A stretch of 64,000 bases of DNA from Sphingomonas endophytica (GTDB lineage Bacteria; Pseudomonadota; Alphaproteobacteria; Sphingomonadales; Sphingomonadaceae): assembly GCF_014199415.1 (NCBI RefSeq), contig NZ_JACIJN010000003.1, forward strand, positions 124,001 through 188,000, written 5' to 3'. Shown piece by piece: positions 26,169 through 35,112 of the stretch. Both the position numbers and the translations under genes were made by a program. A model generated the notes under the pieces. It had not been told where the DNA came from and made no database searches. It was given only the letters and a program-made list of their open reading frames with translations. Each line of letters begins with the position of its first letter. The stretch's first letter is position 1.

Positions 26169-28387
26169 CAGAACGCCTGCCCGATCGAAATGTAGAGCGC
26201 GACCTTGGCATCGCCGGGTCGCGGGTTGAGCGGCGTCGCCACGTCGACGCGCATCGGGCCGAAATTGGTGTAGAAGCGCCCGCCGATGCCCGCGCCGAAG
26301 CGCAGGTCGCTGCCGTTCGGCAGGGTGCTCTCATACGTGTTGCCGCCGTCGATGAACGGCACGATCCCGAAATTGCCGAAGCGATAGCGTGCCTCGATCG
26401 AGAATTCGTTGAGGCTGCGCCCGCCGATCGGACGCAGGTCCTTCACCTCGTCGCGGTCCTCGTCGCCGGGGACGAGCGAGCTTTCGGGTTCGAGCGGCCC
26501 GAGCCGCTGGAAGCCGTAACCGCGCACCGATCCGCCGCCGCCGCCGTAATAGCGCCGCGACGGCGCGATGTCGTCGCGCGCGATCCCGAAGATGCTGCCG
26601 GCGCGGACGCGGCCCGCGATCACGAGGCTGTCCGACACCGGATAATAGGCCGTGCCCTCGATCAGGCTGCGGCCATAGGGACGTACCGCGCCCTGCACCG
26701 ACGTTTCCGGACTAAGGCTCAGCTTGAGGCGATAGCCGCGCGTCGGGTTGAGCAGATTGTCCGAAGTGTCGAACTGCACCTGCCCCGGCAGCGCCAGCAC
26801 GCCATAGGTGCGACGGACACGGTCATTCTCGGCGAAGTCGAAGACGCTCTCGTTCGTCCCGACCAGCTCGAAGCCATAGGCATAGGTGAACTTCTTCTGC
26901 CAGATCGGGGTCGAATCGTACGAGATCCGCCCCGACAGCGTGCCGGTGAACGCCTCGAACGCATCGTAATTGGCGCGCAGCGCGCTTGCGACCAGCGTCA
27001 CGGTGCGGTCGCGCTTGCCGGCGTTCTGGCGGCGGAAGGTCGCCGATAGCCCCTGCTGCTGCGTGCCCGCGATCGCGCCGAGGATCAGCGCGCCTTCGGG
27101 CGGGAAGCGGTTGCGGTTGGTGAAGGTGCCTTCGACCGTCACGCCCTGCCCGGTCTGGAAACCCGCGCCGCCCGACAGGCTCTTGGCGGGGCCGCGCGAC
27201 TGGCGGATTATCAGGTCAACCTGTTCGGTGCCGTCGGGGAGGATCGTGCCGGTGCGGACCGGCTGGACACCGACGCCGTTGAACAGCCCGGTCGCGACCA
27301 GCGCCTCGCGCAGATCGTCGGCCTTGCGATTGTCGTACAGCTCGCCCTCATCGAAGCGCGGAAAGACGTTGAGGTGCTTGAGGTCGAACACCGGTTCGCC
27401 CTCGGTGCGCAGCACGCCGAACGACGAGCGCGGCCCGGTGTCGACCGGCAAGGTATAGTCGCCGCGTGCGGTCTGCTCGTCGAGCAGGATGTCGCGCTCG
27501 CCGACCTTGACGAACGGATAGCCCTGTTGCGGCAGCTTGAGGCTGACGTTGGCCTCCGCGCCCTGCACGCGCAGCGCCTCGATCGGGTCGCCGGTGCGCA
27601 GCGGCAGCTCGCGGCGGACCAGATCGGGCGGCGTGGTCGGATCGGCCTTCACCGTGATCGTGCCGAGCTTGTATTGCTGGCCAGGCGTCGCGCTGACGAT
27701 CGCCTTGATCTTCTGCTCGCTGCCGGAGAGCGTCTCGACCGTCGAGATCGCGGTCGCGTCATAATAGCCGAGCGACTTCATCAGTCGCACCGCGAGCTGC
27801 TCGTCCTCGCGGCCACGCGCCGCGACTTGCGTGGCATTGTCGGCCTTGCCCTTGCCCTCGCGCAGCGCCGACAGCGAGTTGAACTCGTCGGTCAGCCCGA
27901 GCGGGTCGAGCCCGCGCACCTCGTTGGTGTAGCGGATGTCGGGCGCGTCCTCGTCCTTGACGTCGGCGACCGAACGCAACGGCTCGGTGTTGAAGGTCGA
28001 CAAAGGTTCGAGCGGCTGGGCGAGCGCGGGGTCGACCGCGGGCGGCGGCGGCAGCGTGCCGGGGGTGATCGGCTGCTGCGCGGCGGCGTCAGCGGCGGGC
28101 GTTGTCGCAGGAGCCGTCGTCGCGGGGGCCTTGGTGTCGGCGGGCATCGGCTCGAGCGGCGCGTCGAGGTCGCCCGACAGCGGCGGCAGCGCCTTGTCGA
28201 ACTCGGCATCGGGGACGATCGGGGCGTCGCCCTGCGGATCGGCAGCCGGCGCCGTGGTGCGCGGTGCGTCGGGACCCTGCGCCGGGGCGGTGCCCGGGGT
28301 CTGCATCTGGGCCTGCGCCTGTCCGGCGATCAACGCGATCCCGGCGCTGGCCAGGAGCAGACGGGAGTGACGAACCGAAAAAACCAA
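26168..28387 (-). CDS. tamA: translocation and assembly module TamA (Omp85 family)
   Basis: This Omp85-type outer-membrane barrel has 739 residues. A signal peptide (ASAGIALIAGQAQAQ) is followed by about 120 residues of Pro/Ala-rich, probably disordered sequence not found in classical TamA, then POTRA domains and a C-terminal 16-stranded barrel with the lid-lock motif VRGYGFQRLGP and a terminal phenylalanine (ISIGQAF). TTG at 28387 is the apparent start, after AAGGGG. It forms an operon with tamB. The long acidic, proline-rich linker before the POTRA domains could cross or bind peptidoglycan, which is inference. Confidence 0.92.
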   Translation of the reverse strand: MVFSVRHSRLLLASAGIALIAGQAQAQMQTPGTAPAQGPDAPRTTAPAADPQGDAPIVPDAEFDKALPPLSGDLDAPLEPMPADTKAPATTAPATTPAADAAAQQPITPGTLPPPPAVDPALAQPLEPLSTFNTEPLRSVADVKDEDAPDIRYTNEVRGLDPLGLTDEFNSLSALREGKGKADNATQVAARGREDEQLAVRLMKSLGYYDATAISTVETLSGSEQKIKAIVSATPGQQYKLGTITVKADPTTPPDLVRRELPLRTGDPIEALRVQGAEANVSLKLPQQGYPFVKVGERDILLDEQTARGDYTLPVDTGPRSSFGVLRTEGEPVFDLKHLNVFPRFDEGELYDNRKADDLREALVATGLFNGVGVQPVRTGTILPDGTEQVDLIIRQSRGPAKSLSGGAGFQTGQGVTVEGTFTNRNRFPPEGALILGAIAGTQQQGLSATFRRQNAGKRDRTVTLVASALRANYDAFEAFTGTLSGRISYDSTPIWQKKFTYAYGFELVGTNESVFDFAENDRVRRTYGVLALPGQVQFDTSDNLLNPTRGYRLKLSLSPETSVQGAVRPYGRSLIEGTAYYPVSDSLVIAGRVRAGSIFGIARDDIAPSRRYYGGGGGSVRGYGFQRLGPLEPESSLVPGDEDRDEVKDLRPIGGRSLNEFSIEARYRFGNFGIVPFIDGGNTYESTLPNGSDLRFGAGIGGRFYTNFGPMRVDVATPLNPRPGDAKVALYISIGQAF

Positions 28388-28405
28388 GAAAAACGCCCCT
28401 TTATG

Positions 28406-28438
28406 CGGAAGATCCCGGCAATCCGGTTTGATCTTCCG
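28406..28438. promoter_or_regulatory. inverted repeat between tamA and the acyl-CoA dehydrogenase gene
   Basis: CGGAAGATC (28406-28414) and GATCTTCCG (28430-28438) are perfect 9-bp arms around a spacer that itself holds CCGGCAATCCGG. It lies 19 bases upstream of the tamA start codon. It could be an operator or a 5'-UTR hairpin for tamA, or both. Confidence 0.4.
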
Positions 28439-28552
28439 TCCACTGGCAACGATCCACCGGCGAAACAGTTGCCTCGCTACGGATCATCGACGCCGCTGGC
28501 GCGCACCTTGCCAACCGCCTAGAGCCGTGCGCAACGAACGCTGGGAGAGCGC

Positions 28553-29719
28553 ATGAACTTCGATCTCGACGACGAGCACCGCATGATCGCCGAGTTGGTG
28601 CGGCGCTTCGTCGATGACGAGCTGGTCCCGCTGGAGAACGGCCTGCTGGAGCGCGATGCCGCCGGGCACGGGCTGGAGCTGACCGCCGACGAACGTGCGC
28701 ATGTCGACGGCATTTCGCGCGAGCTGGGGCTGTGGGGGCTGGATGCGCCGGCCGACGTCGGCGGGACCGACCTGCCGGCGGTGGCGATGGTCGCGGTCAA
28801 CGAGGCGCTGGGGCGGACGATCGCGCCATGGACGCTGCCGCCCGACAGCCCGAACCTGCGAATGCTCGCCGCCACCGTCGACGATCGTCAGCGCGAGGCG
28901 TATCTCGCTCCCTATGTGCGCGGCGAGACGATCTCGGCGATCGGCATCTCCGAGCCGGGCGCGGGCTCCGACCCGGCGGGCATGAAGACCACCGCGGTGC
29001 GCGACGGCGACGACTGGGTGCTCAACGGCCGCAAAATCTGGATCACCAAGGCCGATCGCGCCGACTTCACGATCGTGATCGCCGTCACCGACAAGGAGAA
29101 ACGCCAGCGCGGCGGGATGAGCGCGTTCCTTGTCGACCGCGACGCGCCGGGCTTTTCGGTGGTGCGCCCGATCCCGATGATCGGCGGCGAAACGACCTAT
29201 GAGGTCGCGCTCGACGATTGCCGCGTGCCGGGGTGGAAGCTGCTCGGCACCGAGGGGCAAGGCTTCGCGCCGATGCAGCTGCGCCTCAACACGCGCCGCG
29301 CCGAGATGGCGGCGAACGCGATCGGGATGGCGGCGCGCGCGTTGGACATGCTGGTCGACTATGCCCCGCAGCGCACCACGTTCGGCAAGCCGCTGAGCGA
29401 GCGGCAGACGGTGCAGAATTGGGTCGCCGATGCCGCGATCCGCATCCATGCCGCGCGGCTGATGGCTTACGATTGTGCGTGGAAGATCGATCAGGGCCGA
29501 GACGCGCGCACCGAGGTGTCGATGCTCAAGAGCTTCGCGCTGGAGATGGCGTGGGAGGTGCTCGACCATGTCATGCAGGCGTTCGGCGCGATGGGGATGA
29601 CCCGCGAGCTGCCGCTGGCGCAGATGGCGGCGCGCATCCGCCTGATGCGGATCTATGACGGCCCGACCGAGATCCATAACTGGGTCGTCGCCCGCAACCT
29701 TTTGGGAACCCGCGCATGA
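28553..29719 (+). CDS. acyl-CoA dehydrogenase, ACAD10/11-like
   Basis: This FAD enzyme introduces a trans-2,3 double bond into an acyl-CoA. The 388-residue protein has the helical N-domain, ISAIGISEPGAGSDPAGMKTT (flavin contacts), the WITKADRADF segment, and the C-domain with QRTTFGKPLSERQTVQNW and QAFGAMGMTRELPLAQM. The C-terminal motif is RIYDGPTEIHNWVVAR, where the general base at the usual Glu position is Asp (D369), as in the ACAD10/ACAD11 group. The natural acyl chain is not evident. A GGGAGAG Shine-Dalgarno precedes ATG 28553. The stop overlaps the crotonase gene (ATGA). Confidence 0.9.
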   Translation: MNFDLDDEHRMIAELVRRFVDDELVPLENGLLERDAAGHGLELTADERAHVDGISRELGLWGLDAPADVGGTDLPAVAMVAVNEALGRTIAPWTLPPDSPNLRMLAATVDDRQREAYLAPYVRGETISAIGISEPGAGSDPAGMKTTAVRDGDDWVLNGRKIWITKADRADFTIVIAVTDKEKRQRGGMSAFLVDRDAPGFSVVRPIPMIGGETTYEVALDDCRVPGWKLLGTEGQGFAPMQLRLNTRRAEMAANAIGMAARALDMLVDYAPQRTTFGKPLSERQTVQNWVADAAIRIHAARLMAYDCAWKIDQGRDARTEVSMLKSFALEMAWEVLDHVMQAFGAMGMTRELPLAQMAARIRLMRIYDGPTEIHNWVVARNLLGTRA

Positions 29720-30483
29720 AGCAGCATCTGTCCGTGACCCGCGAGGGCCATGTCGCCACCGTCGTGATCGACCGCCCGCCGCATAACCACGTCAACGCCG
29801 CGCTGATCCATGCGCTCGCCGACGTGCTGGATGAACTGGACGCAGATACGGAAGTGCGTGCGATCGTGCTCGCGACCGAGGGACGCGTATTCTGCGGCGG
29901 GGCCGATCTGTCGGGGGACAAGCCGCTCACCACCGACGACGGCGAGAGCGAGACACCTGCGCTCTACCGTGGCGCCTTCCGGCTGTTCTCGGCGAAGAAG
30001 CCGATCGTCGCGGCGATCCAGGGCGCGGCGGTCGGGGCCGGGCTCGGGCTCGCGCTGGTCGCCGACTTCCGCGTCGCCGCACCCGAGGCGAAGTTCTCGG
30101 CCAATTTCGTGACGCTCGGCTTCCATCCCGGATTCGGGATCAGCCTGACCCTGCCGCGCGTGATCGGCGGGCAGCACGCGAGCCTGATGCTGCTGACCGG
30201 GCGGCGCGTAAAGGCGGACGAGGCGCTGCGTTACGGGCTGGTCGACCAGATCGCGCCCGGCGTGCGTGCGGCAGCGCAGGCGCTTGCCGCCGAAATCGCG
30301 CTCAATGCGCCACTGGCGGTGGAGGCGACTCGCGCGACGCTGCGCGCCGGGCTGGCCGAGGCGGTGCGCGAGCGTACCGAGCATGAGCGTGCCGAGCAGG
30401 ACCGGCTGATGCAGACCGATGACTTTCGCGAGGGATTGCGCGCGGTTGCCGAGCGGCGGCCAGGGCAGTTCCGACGCCGCTGA
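29716..30483 (+). CDS. crotonase-fold protein lacking both hydratase glutamates
   Basis: The 255-residue protein has the enoyl-CoA hydratase/isomerase fold: the oxyanion hole at FCGGADLS and at AIQGAAVGAGLGLALVADF, then SANFVTLGFHPGFGISLTLPR. The two glutamates that activate water in true hydratases are absent: GCELA reads GLGLA and the PEI position reads NF. A simple hydratase activity is therefore unlikely. Isomerase, thioesterase-like or other crotonase chemistry is possible. It is translationally coupled to the acyl-CoA dehydrogenase, so it should act on the product of that enzyme or on a related CoA ester. Confidence 0.85.
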   Translation: MKQHLSVTREGHVATVVIDRPPHNHVNAALIHALADVLDELDADTEVRAIVLATEGRVFCGGADLSGDKPLTTDDGESETPALYRGAFRLFSAKKPIVAAIQGAAVGAGLGLALVADFRVAAPEAKFSANFVTLGFHPGFGISLTLPRVIGGQHASLMLLTGRRVKADEALRYGLVDQIAPGVRAAAQALAAEIALNAPLAVEATRATLRAGLAEAVRERTEHERAEQDRLMQTDDFREGLRAVAERRPGQFRRR

Positions 30484-30488
30484 GGAAT

Positions 30489-30513
30489 AAATGTTCGTCG
30501 GTGCGAAACATTT
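30489..30513 (+). promoter_or_regulatory. possible operator upstream of the RND efflux operon
   Basis: AAATGTTCG (30489-30497) and CGAAACATTT (30504-30513) form an inverted repeat with one bulged base, about 50 bases before the efflux adaptor start. TetR-type repressors of RND pumps usually bind such dyads. No repressor gene adjoins, so a trans-acting regulator would be needed. Confidence 0.35.
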
Positions 30514-30564
30514 GCGACAAATAGCGCTTAGCCGAGGACACCCTCGGGTTCGGACAGGCACAGA

Positions 30565-31815
30565 GTGACAAGAAATTTGACGGTACGGCGGATTCGCGCT
30601 GCGGCCGGGCTGGCGAGCCTTGCGGCGGCGCTTGCCTTGTCCGCCTGTAGCGGTAGCAGCGACAGCGGACAGGCCAAGGGCAAAGGCGGCGCGGGCGGCC
30701 CCGGCGGCGGCGGGCCGACGACGGTCGGCTATGTCGTGGTCCAGCCGACCGCGGTGCCGACGATCAGCGAACTGCCCGGCCGGACGGTCGCCTACGAAAG
30801 CTCGCAGGTGCGCCCGCAGATCACCGGCGTGATCCAGAAGCGCTTCTTCACCGAGGGCGCGCTGGTGAAGCGCGGGCAGCCGCTTTATCAGATCGACCCG
30901 TCGCTTTATCGCGCCGCCGCCAATCAGGCGCAGGCCAATGTCGCCAACGCGCAGGCGACGTTCGCCGCCGCCAAGATCCGCGCCGACCGCTACAAGCCGC
31001 TCGCCGAGATGGAGGCGATCAGCGCGCAGGATTATACCGACGCGGTCGCGCAGCAGCGGCAGGCCGCGGCGCAGATCGGCGTCAACAGCGCGCAGCTCGA
31101 CAGCGCGCGCGTCAATTTGCGCTTCACCACCGTCCCCGCGCCGATCACCGGACGGATCGGGCGTTCCTTGTTCACGGTCGGGGCGCTGGTCAGCGCGACA
31201 CAGACCGATCCGCTGGCGACGATCCAGCAGCTCGACCCGATGTTCGTCGACATCCAGCAATCGAGCACCAACCTGCTCGCGCTGCGCCGCGCGCTTGCCG
31301 CCGGCGGCGCCGCCCCGGCGCGCGCCGAGGTGACGCTGAAGCTGGAGGACGGCAGCGATTACGGGCTCAAGGGCACGGTCGAATTCGCCGAGGTGGTGGT
31401 CGACCAGAGCACCGGCACCGTCACGCTGCGCGCGCGCTTCCCCAACCCGCAGGGCCTGCTGCTGCCCGGCATGTTCGTCCGCGCCGAGTTCGCACAGTCG
31501 ATCCTAAAGTACGCCTTCCTCGTGCCGCAGCCCGCGATCAGCCGCGATGCCAAGGGCAATGCGACGCTGTTCGTGGTCGGCGCGAACGGCAAGGCCGAGC
31601 AACGCAACATCAAGGCCGATCGCACACAGGGCGCGTACTGGGTGGTCACCGACGGGCTGAAGCCCGGCGAGAAGATCATCACGCAGGGTCTCGCGAACCT
31701 GCGTCCCGGCGCACAGATCCGCGCGGTGCCCGCCAATGCGCCGCAGCCGGTGAAGGCCCCCTCGCCCGAGGAAATGAAGAAACAATCCGGTGGCGGTCAG
31801 GGCAAGGCGGGCTAA
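30565..31815 (+). CDS. RND efflux periplasmic adaptor lipoprotein
   Basis: This is the membrane-fusion subunit of a tripartite multidrug pump, of 416 residues. A lipoprotein signal (ALALSACSG) anchors it in the inner membrane, and a Gly/Lys-rich linker follows. The lipoyl half-motifs flank the α-hairpin (EGALVKRGQPLYQIDPSLY and RFTTVPAPITGRIG), followed by the β-barrel and membrane-proximal domain (GLLLPGMFVRAEF). The start is GTG 30565. Six bases separate its stop from the permease gene, so the three pump genes form one operon. It resembles MexA/AcrA; substrates cannot be read from sequence. Confidence 0.93.
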   Translation: MTRNLTVRRIRAAAGLASLAAALALSACSGSSDSGQAKGKGGAGGPGGGGPTTVGYVVVQPTAVPTISELPGRTVAYESSQVRPQITGVIQKRFFTEGALVKRGQPLYQIDPSLYRAAANQAQANVANAQATFAAAKIRADRYKPLAEMEAISAQDYTDAVAQQRQAAAQIGVNSAQLDSARVNLRFTTVPAPITGRIGRSLFTVGALVSATQTDPLATIQQLDPMFVDIQQSSTNLLALRRALAAGGAAPARAEVTLKLEDGSDYGLKGTVEFAEVVVDQSTGTVTLRARFPNPQGLLLPGMFVRAEFAQSILKYAFLVPQPAISRDAKGNATLFVVGANGKAEQRNIKADRTQGAYWVVTDGLKPGEKIITQGLANLRPGAQIRAVPANAPQPVKAPSPEEMKKQSGGGQGKAG

Positions 31816-31821
31816 GCCGGC

Positions 31822-34800
31822 ATGTCCCGCATCTTTATCGACCGCCCCATCTTCGCATGGGTGCTGGCCATCATCGTCATGCTGGCCGGGGTCGGCGCGA
31901 TCCTGTCGCTGCCGATCGCGCAATATCCCGACGTCGCGCCGCCGCAGGTCTCGATCCGCGCCACCTTCCCCGGCGCGAACGCGCAGACGATCCAGAACAG
32001 CGTCACGCAGGTCATCGAGCAACAGCTGACCGGCATCGACGGCCTGTTGTACTTCCAGTCGAGTTCGTCGAGCCGCGGCTCGGTGACGATCACCGCCACC
32101 TTCGACAAGGGCACCGATCCCGACATCGCGCAGGTACAGGTCCAGAATCAGGTTCAGCAATCGCTGAGCCGCCTGCCGCAGCAGGTGCAGCAACAGGGGC
32201 TGGTGGTCCGCAAGTCGAACCCCGACTTCCTGTTGATCGTCGGCGTCTATGACACCACCGACAAGCTGACCAATCAGGACGTCTCCGACTATCTGGTCAG
32301 CAACCTGCAGGACCCGCTCGGGCGTATCCAGGGCGTTGGCGACACCAACGTCTTCGGGTCGCAATATGCGATGCGGATTTGGCTCGATCCCGCCAAGCTC
32401 AACAGCTACCAGCTGATGCCCGGCGACGTCATCACCGCGATCCAGAACCAGAATACCGAAGTCGCGGCGGGCGAGATCGGCGGGCAGCCGAGCCCGGCGA
32501 CGCAGATGCTCAACGCGGTCGTCACCGCGCAGTCGCGGCTCCAGACCCCGGCGCAATTCGCACAGATCATCCTCAAGACCGAGCAGGACGGCGGCACCGT
32601 CCGCCTCGCCGATATCGGGCGGATCGAGCTGGGCGCGGAAAGCTACAACGCGTTCAGCCGCGTCAACCGCCACCCCGGCGCGGGCATCGCGGTGCTGCTG
32701 GCGCCGGGCGCCGACGCGCTGAAGACCGCCGAGCTGGTCAAGGCGCAGGTCGAGCAGGCATCGAAGGCGTTCCCGGCCGGGCTCACCTATGCCTTTGCCA
32801 ACGATACGACCGACTTCATCAAGCTGTCGATCGAGGAAGTGGTCAAGACACTGATCGAGGCGATCATCCTCGTCGTCATCGTCATGTTCGTGTTCCTGCA
32901 AAGCTGGCGCGCGACGCTGGTGCCGGCGATCGCGGTGCCGGTGGTGCTGCTCGGCACGTTCGCGGTCTTCTATGTCGCGGGCTTTTCGATCAACACGCTG
33001 ACGTTGTTCGGGCTGGTGCTCGCAATCGGGCTGCTGGTCGATGATGCGATCGTCGTCGTCGAGAACGTCGAGCGCTTGCTGGAGGAAAACCCCGGCATGA
33101 CCCCGCGTGAAGCGACGATCGAATCGATGAAGGAGATCACGGTCGCGCTCGTCGCGATCGCGCTGGTGCTGTCGGCGGTGTTCATGCCGATGGCGTTCTT
33201 CGGCGGATCGACCGGCGTGATCTACCGCCAGTTCTCGCTGACGATCGTGTCGGCGATGGTGTTGTCGGTACTGGTCGCGGTCATCCTGTCGCCCGCGCTG
33301 ACCGCGACGCTGCTCAAGCAGACTCACGACCAGCATGGCGATCCAATCGAGGAGAGCTGGATCGGCCGCAAATTCCCGCGCGTCGCGCACGGGCTGGAGC
33401 GCGCGCGCGACGGGTTCAACACCACCTTCGATCGTGGCGTGGCGCGCTATGTTGCGGGCGTGCGGCGGGTGATCGACCGCAAGGCGCTGTTCCTGCTGAT
33501 CTACCTGCTGACGGTCGCGCTGCTGGCGGTGCTGTTCCTGCGGATGCCGACCGGCTTCCTGCCGACCGAGGATCAGGGCGCGGCGATCGTGCAGTTCCAG
33601 CTTCCGGCGGGCGCGACGCGCTCGCGCACCGAGGACGTGCAGCATCAGGTCGAGAATTATCTCGCCACCAGCGAGGGCAAGAACGTCCGCACGATGTTCA
33701 CGGTCAGCGGCGGCGGTGGCGGCGGCGCGAGCGGGCAGAACACCGGCCAGGGCTTCGTCAATCTCGCGCCATGGGACGAGCGCAAGGGCAAGGAGAATAC
33801 CGCCGACTCGATCGTCGCGCGCGCCTCGGCGGCGTTCCGCGGGCTGCGTGACGCGCGCGTCTTCGCGCTGGTGCCGCCGGCGGTGCGCGGGTTGGGCCAG
33901 TCGAACGGCTTCACGATGGAATTGCAGAATTCCGGCGGGCTGACGCAGGAGCAGTTCGCCGCCGCCAAGGACAAACTGCTCGCCGCCGCCAATGGCGATC
34001 CCGCGCTTGCCTCGGTGCGGCTGACCGAATTGCCCGACACCCCCACGCTCAAGATCGACATCGACCAGCAAAAGCTCGCCGCGCTCGGGCTGACGCAGGC
34101 CGACGTCAACACGACGCTGTCGACCGCTTGGGGTGGCCGCTACGTGAACGACTTCGTCGATCGTGGCCGGGTCAAGCGCGTGTTCGTGCAGGGTGACGCG
34201 CCGTATCGCGCCGCGCCGACCGATCTGAACCAGTGGTTCGTGCGTGGATCGAACGGCCAGATGGTGCCGTTCGCGGCCTTCTCGCAGATCGGCTGGAGCC
34301 AGGCACCGGTGACGCTGTCGCGCTTCAACGGCATCCCGTCCTACGAATTCCAGGGTGCCGCGGCCGAGGGCAAAAGCTCGGGCGATGCGATGACGCGGAT
34401 CGAGGAACTGGCGGGAGAGGTGCCGGGCACCAGCGTGTCATGGGCGGGGCTGTCGTTCCAGGAGCGGCTCTCGTCGGGTCAGGCACCGTTGCTGTACGGT
34501 CTGTCGATCCTCGTCGTGTTCCTGTGCCTCGCGGCGCTGTACGAAAGCTGGTCGATCCCGTTCGCGGTGCTGCTGGTGATCCCGCTCGGGCTGATCGGCG
34601 CGATTCTGTTCACGACGCTGCGTGGCCTCGTCAACGACGTCTATCTCCAGATCGGCCTGCTGACGACGATGGGGCTGGCGGCGAAGAACGCGATCCTGAT
34701 GATCGAATTCGCCGAGCAGGAGGAGAAGAAGGGCAAGCGCGTCATCGATGCCGCCTTGTCGGCGGCGCGTATCCGGTTGCGCCCGATCCTGATGACCAGC

Positions 34801-35112
34801 CTCGCCTTCATCTTCGGCGTGCTGCCGCTGGCGATCTCGACCGGGGCGGGTGCGAACAGCCGCATCGCGATCGGCACGTCGGTGATCGGCGGGATGATCA
34901 CCGCCACGGTGCTGGCGATCTTCTACATCCCGTTGTTCTTCGTGCTGGTGCGCCGTGGGTTCCGCGATGGCTGGAAGGGGCTGCGGCGCGGTGCCGATCC
35001 CAGCCCCGACGATGACGGTGACGACCATGGCGGCGCGGCGGCGCAGGACGCGCCAAAGCAATTGCCGCGCCCGATCGACAAGCCCGCGCTGCCCGCGCCG
35101 GAAGGGGCATGA
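31822..35112 (+). CDS. RND efflux permease (HAE1 family, AcrB/MexB-like)
   Basis: This is a proton-driven inner-membrane pump of 1096 residues with the two-fold repeat of transmembrane helix 1, large periplasmic loop and helices 2-6. It opens MSRIFIDRPIFAWVLAIIV. Helix 4 carries the proton-relay aspartates in GLLVDDAIVVVENVERL, and helix 10 the lysine in GLAAKNAILMIEFAEQ. It is about 45 residues longer than AcrB, mainly in an acidic tail of about 45 residues after helix 12 (DPSPDDDGDDHGG). The spacing to the adaptor is six bases, and the stop overlaps the outer-membrane gene. Confidence 0.95.
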   Translation: MSRIFIDRPIFAWVLAIIVMLAGVGAILSLPIAQYPDVAPPQVSIRATFPGANAQTIQNSVTQVIEQQLTGIDGLLYFQSSSSSRGSVTITATFDKGTDPDIAQVQVQNQVQQSLSRLPQQVQQQGLVVRKSNPDFLLIVGVYDTTDKLTNQDVSDYLVSNLQDPLGRIQGVGDTNVFGSQYAMRIWLDPAKLNSYQLMPGDVITAIQNQNTEVAAGEIGGQPSPATQMLNAVVTAQSRLQTPAQFAQIILKTEQDGGTVRLADIGRIELGAESYNAFSRVNRHPGAGIAVLLAPGADALKTAELVKAQVEQASKAFPAGLTYAFANDTTDFIKLSIEEVVKTLIEAIILVVIVMFVFLQSWRATLVPAIAVPVVLLGTFAVFYVAGFSINTLTLFGLVLAIGLLVDDAIVVVENVERLLEENPGMTPREATIESMKEITVALVAIALVLSAVFMPMAFFGGSTGVIYRQFSLTIVSAMVLSVLVAVILSPALTATLLKQTHDQHGDPIEESWIGRKFPRVAHGLERARDGFNTTFDRGVARYVAGVRRVIDRKALFLLIYLLTVALLAVLFLRMPTGFLPTEDQGAAIVQFQLPAGATRSRTEDVQHQVENYLATSEGKNVRTMFTVSGGGGGGASGQNTGQGFVNLAPWDERKGKENTADSIVARASAAFRGLRDARVFALVPPAVRGLGQSNGFTMELQNSGGLTQEQFAAAKDKLLAAANGDPALASVRLTELPDTPTLKIDIDQQKLAALGLTQADVNTTLSTAWGGRYVNDFVDRGRVKRVFVQGDAPYRAAPTDLNQWFVRGSNGQMVPFAAFSQIGWSQAPVTLSRFNGIPSYEFQGAAAEGKSSGDAMTRIEELAGEVPGTSVSWAGLSFQERLSSGQAPLLYGLSILVVFLCLAALYESWSIPFAVLLVIPLGLIGAILFTTLRGLVNDVYLQIGLLTTMGLAAKNAILMIEFAEQEEKKGKRVIDAALSAARIRLRPILMTSLAFIFGVLPLAISTGAGANSRIAIGTSVIGGMITATVLAIFYIPLFFVLVRRGFRDGWKGLRRGADPSPDDDGDDHGGAAAQDAPKQLPRPIDKPALPAPEGA

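Noticed and set aside
21933..26195. A 1420-codon open frame antisense to tamB, and similar long antisense frames over 46035-48614, 58634-61480 and 61679-63631
   Set aside because: They are shadows of GC-rich genes with strong third-position bias. Their products are Arg/Gly/Ala-rich, have no recognisable domains and lack ribosome sites.
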